From JAQBDA01 sp041301185 (lineage in GTDB: Bacteria; Chloroflexota; Anaerolineae; Anaerolineales; UBA4823): a stretch of DNA of 7,214 bases. Where the stretch lies: NCBI GenBank assembly GCA_041301185.1, contig JBFYSV010000071.1, positions 1-7,214 of the forward strand. The letters run 5' to 3'. The notes beneath the pieces are model-generated. The model searched no databases. It was not told where the DNA came from and saw only the letters and a list, made by a program, of their open reading frames with translations. The translations under genes were made by a program, and so were the position numbers. This document shows, in pieces, positions 1 to 5,146 of this stretch (the first letter of the stretch is position 1; each line of letters begins with the position of its first letter).

Positions 1-75
1 GCCCTGGCCAAGATCGTCACCCTGACTAAGTTCGCCAGGGCAGGAGGGCGGGTGGGCTTAGCACCCGATGCCGTA

Positions 76-103
76 ATTATAGCACAAATGTTCTAGATTA
101 CAA
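76..103 (-). promoter_or_regulatory. Candidate promoter overlapped by a LexA-like palindrome
   Basis: On the minus strand a perfect -10 TATAAT (81-76) is preceded, 16 bp upstream, by TTGTAA (103-98), a 4/6 match to the -35 consensus. The 16-bp imperfect palindrome TAGAACATTTGTGCTA (95-80) covers the spacer and runs into the -10. Its core GAAC-N4-GTGC differs by one base from the GAAC-N4-GTTC core of Gram-positive-type LexA (SOS) boxes. The promoter would transcribe leftwards out of the window, so the controlled gene is not visible. The promoter elements are seen directly; assignment to LexA is inference. Confidence 0.45.
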
Positions 104-183
104 GAGGAGGAAGCGAGCCTCGGGCGCGGCATGACCCCCACCCGGAAATGCCTGATCTTATGTCTGAAGTTCAGAAAAGCGGC

Positions 184-212
184 TTGACCCCTGCGGAAGG
201 GGATGGTAAAAT
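184..212 (+). promoter_or_regulatory. Sigma70-type promoter of tRNA-Glu
   Basis: TTGACC (184-189) and TAAAAT (207-212) are separated by exactly 17 bp, each one mismatch from consensus. The predicted start near 219 lies about 13 bp before the mature tRNA 5' end at 232. The GC-rich stretch after the -10 (213-220) resembles the discriminator of stable-RNA promoters under stringent control. A 13-bp palindrome, TCTGAAGTTCAGA (163-175), sits just upstream of the -35; its role is unknown. Confidence 0.75.
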
Positions 213-231
213 CCGCCCGCTCGAAATGGAC

Positions 232-304
232 GCCCCCATCGTCTAGTGGACCAGGACACGGCCCTTTCAAGGCTAAAACTGGAGTTCGAATCTCCATGGG
301 GGCA
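232..304 (+). tRNA. tRNA-Glu (anticodon TTC)
   Basis: A 73-nt cloverleaf with no encoded CCA. The acceptor stem is perfect (GCCCCCA with TGGGGGC, discriminator A304). The D-arm is GTCT...AGGAC. The anticodon loop is CTTTCAA with anticodon TTC at 266-268. The T-arm is TGGAG-TTCGAAT-CTCCA, fully paired. The layout aligns base for base with E. coli tRNA-Glu. One oddity is the anticodon stem CGGCC/GGCTA, which has an outer C-A mismatch and a G-U pair and so only three Watson-Crick pairs. The gene could still be functional. The adjoining region carries mobile-type sequence, as is common beside tRNA genes. Confidence 0.92.
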
Positions 305-311
305 CTTAATA

Positions 312-327
312 ATCCCCGCGAGGGGAT
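312..327 (+). terminator. Hairpin after tRNA-Glu, possible terminator
   Basis: ATCCCC-GCGA-GGGGAT is a perfect 6-bp stem with a GNRA-type tetraloop, starting 8 nt after the tRNA and followed by the moderately T-rich CTTTGATTT. The position suits a tRNA terminator, but the T tract is weak. Confidence 0.4.
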
Positions 328-347
328 CTTTGATTTAAAACCGGAGC

Positions 348-378
348 CCCCGTAAGGGGATGCTATCCCCTTACGGGG
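348..378. repeat. 13-bp perfect inverted repeat (hairpin)
   Basis: CCCCGTAAGGGGA (348-360) and TCCCCTTACGGGG (366-378) are exact reverse complements around the 5-nt loop TGCTA. The stem is strong on either strand. It lies between the tRNA and a degenerate copy of the tRNA 3' end. No T tract follows, so a terminator role is not evident; it may be part of a small inserted element. Confidence 0.7.
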
Positions 379-383
379 ACAAT

Positions 384-403
384 GTTCAAATCTCCGTGGG
401 GCA
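384..403 (+). repeat. Degenerate copy of the tRNA-Glu 3' end
   Basis: GTTCAAATCTCCGTGGGGCA matches the T-loop-to-acceptor end of tRNA-Glu (GTTCGAATCTCCATGGGGGCA) with two substitutions and one missing G. Neither the 5' acceptor half nor an anticodon arm can be found upstream, so this is not a second tRNA. Short duplications of a tRNA 3' end are what site-specific integrases leave as att sites. Here the element between the copies would be only about 80 bp, so a decayed or local duplication is equally possible. Confidence 0.5.
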
Positions 404-432
404 TTAACCAAGAACCTATCTAACAATTACTT

Positions 433-523
433 GTGTCATTGCGAGTGAGCGGTCTCCAGCGAACGAAGCAATCTCCCCGCTCAAACAAGGGATTGCTTCG
501 GGCTTCCGCCCTCGCAATGACAC
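433..523. repeat. MITE/REP-like palindromic repeat
   Basis: The ends are a perfect 13-bp inverted repeat, GTGTCATTGCGAG (433-445) and CTCGCAATGACAC (511-523). Inside is a second perfect 10-bp inverted pair, CGAAGCAATC (464-473) and GATTGCTTCG (491-500). The whole 91-bp unit can fold into a long interrupted hairpin and encodes nothing. Sequences of the type GTCATTGCGAG...GAAGCAATCTC are, from memory, a widespread intergenic repeat in many bacterial genomes. Non-autonomous mobility is inferred; no clear target-site duplication is seen. Confidence 0.75.
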
Positions 524-552
524 CTGCCATCCCACCAGGCTCCGCTGAGAGG

Positions 553-592
553 CTATAGGGGCGCGGCTGTGCGCAGGTTGTTAAAGTGCTGG
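553..592. repeat. Direct-repeat copy 1 (with 17-bp exact core)
   Basis: GGTTGTTAAAGTGCTGG at 576-592 recurs exactly at 2717-2733. The preceding stretch 553-577 (CTATAGGGGCGCGGC...GCGCAGG) also resembles 2763-2785 (CTAGTGGCGCGGC...GCGCAGG), in a different order relative to the core. The two copies bracket the toxin-antitoxin and Rhs segment. Confidence 0.6.
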
Positions 593-647
593 GGTGAGAT
601 GCGGGCAACCATGGGGAGACCACATTTTGATCCGCTCCGAATGTTTA

Positions 648-1052
648 TCAAGATAGAAATGTGTCCAAAAATGCCCTTGGTCTCATGACCTGGATGCCGT
701 GAAAGCCAGAAACCTTGAGTAGATGTTTATCCCCGCTCACAACCACTGGCGAACCGCTGGCGAGTGCACAGGCTAGAAATTTATCATCCTCCGGGTCGGT
801 GCAGATTTGTCCCGATAGTGATGGAGCCTCACAAAACTCGGCTTCACTTTCGATCACTGCAAGGATGGACCCCAGGTCAAGCGGCGGGTGGTCTTCCGCC
901 AGGATACTGGCTGTTTGGCGATATTCTGCAAGGATTTCCGCTGAGAATACCAAGATGAATTTGCCCTCGCGCCACGCCTCGAGAATCAAGGATGGCGGAC
1001 CTCCAAAGAAAATACCCGAGATCAGGACATTCGTATCAAGGACGACCTTCAC
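648..1052 (-). CDS. PIN-domain ribonuclease toxin of a type II toxin-antitoxin pair
   Basis: This 134-residue protein has the layout of the PIN-family toxin group (COG1569-like): MKVVLDTNVLISG at the N-terminus, AEILAEY near residues 38-44, TDPEDDKFLACAL at 85-97 and SGDKHLL at 106-112. The four acidic residues expected to bind the catalytic metal are visible as Asp6, Glu43, Asp90 and Asp108, so the enzyme looks intact. PIN toxins are Mg/Mn-dependent RNases that block growth when not held by their antitoxin. The start is GTG at 1052, overlapping the antitoxin stop as GTGA, with a GAGG ribosome site upstream, so expression is probably translationally coupled. The RNA target cannot be read from the sequence. 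No convincing terminator follows the stop. Confidence 0.88.
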   Translation of the reverse strand: MKVVLDTNVLISGIFFGGPPSLILEAWREGKFILVFSAEILAEYRQTASILAEDHPPLDLGSILAVIESEAEFCEAPSLSGQICTDPEDDKFLACALASGSPVVVSGDKHLLKVSGFHGIQVMRPRAFLDTFLS

Positions 1053-1306
1053 TTGCGGCCTCGCGCCCGGGTGATGGCAGCATTGATATCAGAGCGTTTC
1101 AACCCGGCTTGCTTTGCCTGCAGGCGCGCCTGCTGTACCAGCAGATCAAACTGAGCCATTGCTGGTTCCGGGATGGCTTTCAGGATAACAACGTCCTTCT
1201 CTCCCACAACGACAAATTGTGTGCCTTCCTTGAGATTCAAGCGTTTGCGGATCTCTTCAGGAATCACAACCTGTCCTTTTGAAGAAATTCTGGTAGTGGA
1301 AAACAT
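1049..1306 (-). CDS. AbrB/SpoVT-type antitoxin
   Basis: An 85-residue protein with an N-terminal swapped-hairpin DNA-binding domain (residues 3-45): STTRISSKGQVVIPEEIRKR then LNLKEGTQFVVV, the classic SpoVT/AbrB signature. The C-terminal half (46-85), helical and rich in Gln, Ala and Arg, would bind and neutralise the downstream PIN toxin. The start is firm: ATG at 1306 with AAGGAG six bases upstream, preceded by a perfect -10. It is the first gene of a two-gene operon and overlaps the toxin by 4 nt. Antitoxins of this kind usually repress their own promoter, and a palindrome lies right behind the -10. Confidence 0.9.
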   Translation of the reverse strand: MFSTTRISSKGQVVIPEEIRKRLNLKEGTQFVVVGEKDVVILKAIPEPAMAQFDLLVQQARLQAKQAGLKRSDINAAITRARGRK

Positions 1307-1320
1307 GGTTATCTCCTTTT

Positions 1321-1338
1321 CTTACTGGTAAGATTATA
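1321..1338 (-). promoter_or_regulatory. Toxin-antitoxin promoter -10 with adjacent palindromic operator candidate
   Basis: A consensus TATAAT (1338-1333) is followed at once by the perfect palindrome CTTACCAGTAAG (1332-1321) and then by AAGGAG and the antitoxin ATG. The -35 region (about 1361-1356, CAGCCC) matches poorly. The palindrome covers the expected transcription start, a typical place for autorepression by an AbrB-type antitoxin. The sites are seen; autorepression is inferred. Confidence 0.6.
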
Positions 1339-1458
1339 CCATGGCTTTTCCTTCCGGGCTGGAGCACAGGCGGCTGTGAGGGCGCTCGGAATCGCAGGCA
1401 TTGTCTGCGTAGGCAAACCCAGGCTGGGGGGGTGAAGAACCGCGGGCAGGCATTGGGG

Positions 1459-1487
1459 CAGGTCAGAACCTGTACCCCGAAGGGGTA
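1459..1487. repeat. Two adjacent small hairpins
   Basis: CAGGT-CAGA-ACCTG (1459-1472) is followed directly by TACCCC-GAA-GGGGTA (1473-1487). Both are perfectly paired and lie 20-50 nt beyond the stop of the minus-strand membrane gene. They could form a 3'-end structure, but no T tract follows on the minus strand. The remainder of the 1339-1507 gap contains one further weak stem (CGCAG...CTGCG, 1393-1409) and no gene. Confidence 0.4.
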
Positions 1488-1507
1488 GACCACATCCCAA
1501 CAAGGGT

Positions 1508-1837
1508 TTATTGTCCACTCTTTGTTTTTAATATTATTAAAATTATGATAAGAGCCCAAGACCCCAACATTATTAATAAACCTTGACCTACTGCTAACCA
1601 ACCATAAAAGGAAATTATCCCCGGCGCCTCCTGCCTCAGAATAATTGGAATGCCAGACAAACCCCAAAGGAAGAACATCAAGTAAACCAGTAGATCTTGC
1701 ATTGGCCTCCCAGAATATTGTCCAGGAGATATTATGAAAAGTGCTGATATTGGTAACAGGCTTAACAGTATCGGTAGAAGAACTAACTTACCAGTACTCA
1801 TCATTGAGAGATGTTTTTTTATTGTTTTCCAAAACAT
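1508..1837 (-). CDS. Small three-helix membrane protein, candidate Rhs immunity protein
   Basis: A 109-residue protein that I cannot assign to a named family. A basic N-terminus (MFWKTIKKH) is followed by hydrophobic stretches at about 18-37, 48-67 and 74-103, the last long enough for one or two passes, and it ends in a short KTKSGQ tail. An in-frame GTG at 1846 lies inside the Shine-Dalgarno, so the ATG at 1837, with AAAGGAG eight bases upstream, is preferred. The gene follows the Rhs tail on the same strand after a gap of about 50 nt and shares its AT-rich composition. Immunity genes sit at this position in Rhs toxin loci, and an integral membrane protein would suit a toxin acting at the inner membrane. 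It may instead be an unrelated small membrane protein. Confidence 0.6.
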   Translation of the reverse strand: MFWKTIKKHLSMMSTGKLVLLPILLSLLPISALFIISPGQYSGRPMQDLLVYLMFFLWGLSGIPIILRQEAPGIISFYGWLAVGQGLLIMLGSWALIIILIILKTKSGQ

Positions 1838-1890
1838 AACTTTCACTCCTTTCGCAGAACAAGGATTCGATAAAAAAGGAATGCCTAGTC

Positions 1891-2709
1891 CTACGGGCTT
1901 GGAATACCAATTATTGGGAAAATATATTTGTCATTAAACCTATCAGCCCATTTTGATAAAATCGCATTCGATAAACCGTATGTTCCTAACATTATCGCGA
2001 TATCAAAAAAACCTGTCCCAATTCCTGCTACACCAGAGATACCAGTACCAACAGCAGAAAATGATGTAATAATTTGCCCTTCAATCCCAACTACACCCGC
2101 TCCAGCTACAATTTGCCAGGAACTATATCCTTCTCCTTTATCAAGAGTATATTGGGAATATGCATCGATTCCAAATCCAACTATTGTTGGAAAATGCCAC
2201 CAGTTCATTTCCTCGCCAAAATCCACAGTGGTAGATATTACACCTGCAATTCCTGATTCCAAATCTGAAGATAAATCAGGAGTGTCGGCCAGAACATAAC
2301 AACTAGGAGATCCTTCCGGAGCAGGCGTAAGGCAAACAGTCGGGGTATCTGATACCAGTGAAGGTGTCGGAGTTGGAGTCCTTGATGGCAGATCAAGAAG
2401 ATAAGCATCACTAGCAATACGAGTCGGAGCTATTGCAATGATTATTTTAGGCGCAGGTCCACTTCTTATACCTCGATAATAACCTCGAGCAGGGTCATAA
2501 CAATTCCCCTCTTCATCGCAAATCGGTGCATGCCCGCTCGGGTCGATCAGATTCACCGGATTATTCAGCGTGTATGCATACCTGTTCCACGCCTGCGGAT
2601 TCCCCGCGCCGGGGACGATGGTGTCGGGCTGGGTGAATCTCATCAATGCCGGGTCGTAGAAGCGGGCGCGATAGTCGTAGTTGGTGGCGCGGTCACAGCC
2701 ACCACCGAG
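1891..2709 (-). pseudogene. Truncated Rhs-family protein: end of core plus variable C-terminal tail
   Basis: The open frame (272 codons) begins right after an in-frame TGA at 2712-2710 and has no credible start, so the large N-terminal Rhs body is missing. Residues 10-60 are the conserved end of an Rhs repeat-associated core: NYDYRARFYDPALMRF, then QPDTIVPGAGNPQAWNRYAY, then NNPVNLIDPSGH, with DPSGH at 2544-2530. Beyond this is a 212-residue tail: a Pro/Thr-rich linker (TPTPTPSLV...TPAPEGSPS) and a Gly-rich hydrophobic region (VAGAGVVGIEG...GVAGIGTGFFDIAIMLG). In Rhs systems this tail is the exchangeable toxin domain. I do not recognise the tail; the hydrophobic Gly-rich part would fit membrane insertion. 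DNA turns AT-rich at about 2520, where core gives way to tail. It may be a silent orphan cassette rather than plain debris. Confidence 0.75.
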
Positions 2710-2716
2710 TCAAGAT

Positions 2717-2785
2717 GGTTGTTAAAGTGCTGGTGCTTTCAGTATACAACGGTTGGGGGGTTCTAGTGGCGCGGCGGCGCGCAGG
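2717..2785. repeat. Direct-repeat copy 2 (with 17-bp exact core)
   Basis: GGTTGTTAAAGTGCTGG (2717-2733) is identical to 576-592. At 2763-2785 a GC-rich stretch (CTAGTGGCGCGGC...GCGCAGG) resembles 553-577. It lies 5 nt beyond the stop that closes the Rhs remnant, i.e. at the point where Rhs similarity is lost. It falls within the 2713-2907 non-coding gap, which otherwise holds only the transporter promoter. Confidence 0.6.
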
Positions 2786-2839
2786 GAAGACACCTGGAAC
2801 GCGACCTTTGGAAAGTCGTGGTCAGCTTGGGTTTCCGCA

Positions 2840-2867
2840 TTGACAAGCCGCCCGGCGCGGATACAAT
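2840..2867 (+). promoter_or_regulatory. Sigma70-type promoter of the cation transporter gene
   Basis: A perfect -35 TTGACA (2840-2845) and -10 TACAAT (2862-2867, one mismatch) are separated by 16 bp. The expected start near 2874 leaves a leader of about 34 nt before the ATG at 2908. The promoter lies inside the longer open frame starting at 2818, which therefore cannot be the real start. Confidence 0.75.
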
Positions 2868-2907
2868 TGTCCCCTTACCGGTATCGACACGCCTTATAGG
2901 TAGAGCC

Positions 2908-3567
2908 ATGTCCTCCCTTACCCAAACATCCCTTGATCGAACCTGGCGCCTGGCGTTCGCGCTGGCGCTCTTCACCATCCTGTACAATCTCGGCGAGGGA
3001 CTCGTCTCGCTGTACTTCGGCATCCAGGATGAAGCCCTGACGCTGTTCGGTTTTGGCGTCGATTCGTTCATCGAGGTCATCTCCGGCATCGGCATCCTCG
3101 CCATGGTGGTGCGTATCCGGCGGGACCCGCAGGCGGAGCGTTCGCGCCTGGAGCAGAGGGCTTTGCGCATCACGGGCACATCCTTCTACCTGCTGGCGGC
3201 GGGGCTGGGCGCCAGCGCGCTGTTCAACCTGGTCACCGCCCACACGCCGGATACGAGCCTGGCGGGGTTGATCATCTCGCTGGTCTCCATCCTGGTGATG
3301 TGGGCGCTGGTGGCGGGCAAACGCAGGGCGGGCAGGGCGCTGCGCTCGGAGCCCATCCTGGCAGATGCCAACTGCACGCTGGTCTGCATCTACATGTCGC
3401 TGGTGCTGCTGGCATCCAGCCTGATCTACCAGTTCAGCGGTCTGGGGTTCATCGACAGCCTGGGGGCGGTCGGCTTGATCTATTTCTCGCTGCGCGAGGG
3501 GCGGGAAGCCTTCGAAAAAGCCGCCGGGATCCAAGATGATTGCTGCCAGGACGAGTTGGCGGGCTGA
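2908..3567 (+). CDS. Cation diffusion facilitator-related membrane transporter
   Basis: A 219-residue membrane protein that resembles, from memory, a subgroup annotated as cation transporter and distantly related to CDF/TMEM163-type zinc transporters. Hydrophobic segments lie at about 15-38, 44-68, 91-112, 118-138, 155-177 and 180-195. The second segment carries GFGVDSFIEVISG (Asp52, Glu56), matching the acidic pair of CDF helix 2. The second metal-site position reads ADANCTLVCIYMS instead of HxxxD. Charged loop EQRALRITG and tail REGREAFE are typical, and the end bears a DDCCQDE cluster that could bind metal. The cytoplasmic C-terminal domain of classic CDFs is absent. ATG 2908 is chosen over 2818 because the promoter lies between; the ribosome site (GGTAGAG) is modest. 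Substrate is not determinable here; Zn or another divalent metal is likely. Confidence 0.78.
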   Translation: MSSLTQTSLDRTWRLAFALALFTILYNLGEGLVSLYFGIQDEALTLFGFGVDSFIEVISGIGILAMVVRIRRDPQAERSRLEQRALRITGTSFYLLAAGLGASALFNLVTAHTPDTSLAGLIISLVSILVMWALVAGKRRAGRALRSEPILADANCTLVCIYMSLVLLASSLIYQFSGLGFIDSLGAVGLIYFSLREGREAFEKAAGIQDDCCQDELAG

Positions 3568-3657
3568 AGCGCCCCGGTTGGGGTGGGAGCATCGGCTGAT
3601 GGTCGAAATCGCCCGCCCGTGCTATCATTAACCCATCCACGAACCGAGGAGCGCGCC

Positions 3658-3993
3658 ATGATCGGTAACAGTGATGACAAGAACCCGGCAGACAGGCTGA
3701 AAAACCTGTATGTCAAGCCCTGGGAGATGCTGCTGGAACGGATCCGCACGCTGCGGACGGATGTGGACCGGCGCTCGGGGATCCGCTGGGAACTGCGCAA
3801 GGCTCAAAGCCTGCAGCGCCAGGTGCGCATGCTCGAAAAGGATTACCAGCGGGACCTGCGCCGCCACCGGGGGGTGCCCGAGGGCGATTTCCAGAAGGTG
3901 CTCGGCATGCTGGTCGCCCGCCTGGGGGAGGCGGGGAAGGAACTTGACAGCCTGATCCATTCGTACAAGCAAAGACTCAAAGGGCGCGCCTAA
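3658..3993 (+). CDS. Hypothetical charged helical protein (111 aa)
   Basis: I do not recognise this protein. It is soluble, rich in Arg, Lys, Glu and Leu, and almost wholly helical in character. A likely coiled-coil hairpin runs from about residue 23 to 68 (LLERIRTLRTDVDRR...RQVRMLEKDYQRDLRRH), broken by GVPEGD, and a second helix covers about 75-109. No signal peptide, membrane segment or catalytic motif is visible. The start is ATG at 3658 with GAGGAG six bases upstream; TATCAT (3623-3628) is a possible -10 with a poor -35. The next gene begins 44 nt downstream on the same strand, so the two may be cotranscribed. The coding bias (GC-rich third positions) supports a real gene. Confidence 0.75.
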   Translation: MIGNSDDKNPADRLKNLYVKPWEMLLERIRTLRTDVDRRSGIRWELRKAQSLQRQVRMLEKDYQRDLRRHRGVPEGDFQKVLGMLVARLGEAGKELDSLIHSYKQRLKGRA

Positions 3994-4065
3994 GGCGCTG
4001 CCTGAGGCACTGCCTGAGGCACTGCCTGAGGCACCGCATGAGACACCGCATGAGACACCGCATGA
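3994..4065 (+). repeat. Six 12-bp tandem repeats carrying start codons
   Basis: The units, in order, are GGCGCTGCCTGA, GGCACTGCCTGA (twice), GGCACCGCATGA and GACACCGCATGA (twice). The array starts immediately after the TAA of the 111-aa gene. A CCTGA to CATGA change in the last three units creates ATG codons at 4038, 4050 and 4062, all in frame with the propeller gene because the period is a multiple of three. Unit 3/4 also supplies GAGG six bases before the first ATG. The array thus forms the entire translation start region of the next gene. Confidence 0.9.
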
Positions 4066-5108
4066 GTCGTCCCGCACCGCGCCGCTGGCTTCTTGCTGCC
4101 GCCCTGCTGCTGGTGCTCTCCAGCCTGATGTGCTCGCTGCCGCGCGGCGCGCCGACCCCGGAGGGCATGGACCCGACCCTGGCGAGCCTGCTCACCCTGG
4201 CTGCCAGCCTGCAAACCTACACCGCCACACCCGCCGGCATCCAGACGCCGGTCACGCCCGTCCCTGCCACCGCCACGCTCCTGCCGACGCTCTTCCATCC
4301 CACCTTCAGCGGCGAGCCGCCCGGCGGCAGGATCGTCTTCTCCTGCCGCATCGACGGCTTTGACCAGATCTGCCTGATGGACGCCGACGGCACCGACCTG
4401 GTGCGCCTGACCACCGCCCCCGCCACCGAGTTCTACGCTTCGCTGACCTACGATGGCGAGGACATCCTCTTCTCCTCGCGGCGCGGCGGTCCCTTCCAGA
4501 TCTACCGCATGGACCTGGACGGGTCGGACCTGGAGCAGATCAGCAGCGGGCTGGGCAACCTGTACGCCCCCGAACTATCCCCGGACGGCGAACTGATCGT
4601 CTTCACGGTGGAGACCGGCGGAAGGTCGAACGTCTGGGTGATGGACCGCGACGGCTCGGACGCGCACGCCCTGACCGACACGGCGGGCAACGGCGACCCG
4701 ACCTGGTCGCCGGACGGGACCCGCATCGCCTTCGTCTCCAGCCGCACGGGGGTCAACCAGTTGTGGATCATGGACAGCGACGGTTCGGACCCGCGCCAGG
4801 TGACCGACCTGCCCTTCATGGGCGGCAGGAGCAGCTGGTCGCCGGACGGCACACGGCTGGCGTTCTACGCCGGACCCGTCACCGACCACCAGATCTACAC
4901 CATCAGCACCGACGGCAGCAACCTGTGGCAGTTGACCGACGGCAGCGACAACCTGGGTCCGTGCTTCTCGCCCGACGGCGAATGGATCACCTTCACCTCG
5001 TACCGCGACTGGAACAACGAGATCTACATCATGCGCCGCGACGGCAGCCGGCAAACCCGCCTGACCTACGACCTGCGCGACGATTACCAGCCGCGCTGGG
5101 GACCCTGA
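4038..5108 (+). CDS. Secreted TolB-like beta-propeller protein (PD40/WD40-like repeats)
   Basis: A 356-residue protein with an Arg-rich N-terminus, a hydrophobic signal segment (about 17-31, WLLAAALLLVLSSLM) and Cys32. The residues before Cys32 (SLM) fit the lipobox poorly, so lipid anchoring is uncertain. A Thr/Pro-rich linker (about 60-95) leads to a beta-propeller from about 97 to the end, made of six repeats of the pattern P-x-W/F-SPDG-x-x-I-x-F...IYxMDxDGSD...LT. These are TolB/PD40 repeats, usually periplasmic or surface protein-binding scaffolds. No enzyme domain is attached, so the role is probably binding; the partner is unknown. Three ATGs (4038, 4050, 4062) are possible starts. The first is preferred because it alone has GAGG at good spacing; the choice changes only an MRHR-MRHR prefix. 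It probably forms an operon with the upstream 111-aa gene. Confidence 0.85.
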   Translation: MRHRMRHRMSRPAPRRWLLAAALLLVLSSLMCSLPRGAPTPEGMDPTLASLLTLAASLQTYTATPAGIQTPVTPVPATATLLPTLFHPTFSGEPPGGRIVFSCRIDGFDQICLMDADGTDLVRLTTAPATEFYASLTYDGEDILFSSRRGGPFQIYRMDLDGSDLEQISSGLGNLYAPELSPDGELIVFTVETGGRSNVWVMDRDGSDAHALTDTAGNGDPTWSPDGTRIAFVSSRTGVNQLWIMDSDGSDPRQVTDLPFMGGRSSWSPDGTRLAFYAGPVTDHQIYTISTDGSNLWQLTDGSDNLGPCFSPDGEWITFTSYRDWNNEIYIMRRDGSRQTRLTYDLRDDYQPRWGP

Positions 5109-5146
5109 CCCGGTACACGCATCACGCACACAAGGATCCAGGCAGC

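Noticed and set aside
1..96. Open plus-strand frame from the left edge to a TAG at 94-96 (about 31 codons)
   Set aside because: It runs through the GC-rich to AT-rich change and over the palindromic promoter region, and shows no recognisable protein end. Too short to support as a partial gene.
330..403. Possible second complete tRNA
   Set aside because: Only the T-arm and 3' acceptor side are present. No matching 5' acceptor strand, D-arm or anticodon arm was found; a perfect hairpin occupies the space.
58..426. Minus-strand open frame of 122 codons
   Set aside because: It reads across the antisense of tRNA-Glu and the hairpins, so it is accidental.
420..623. Minus-strand open frame of 67 codons
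   Set aside because: It covers the palindromic repeat and direct repeat, and has no ribosome site or protein-like pattern.
600..647. Terminator after the PIN toxin gene
   Set aside because: No stem with a T tract was found on the minus strand in this stretch.
1257..1667. Minus-strand open frame of 136 codons, and its neighbour at 1309-1518
   Set aside because: Both run over the antitoxin promoter and hairpins and overlap better-supported genes. The translation is Pro/Cys-rich without domain pattern or good ribosome site.
2713..2760. Minus-strand promoter (TATACT near 2749-2754) for the Rhs tail
   Set aside because: No -35 match at proper spacing and no start codon or ribosome site before the core remnant.
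2763..3534. Long minus-strand open frames opposite the transporter gene
   Set aside because: They are antisense to a clear membrane protein with a strong promoter; their Arg/Gln-rich translations are typical GC-rich shadows.
4575..5129. 184-codon minus-strand frame opposite the propeller
   Set aside because: It mirrors the repeat periodicity of the propeller gene (valine-rich repeats) and has no independent features.
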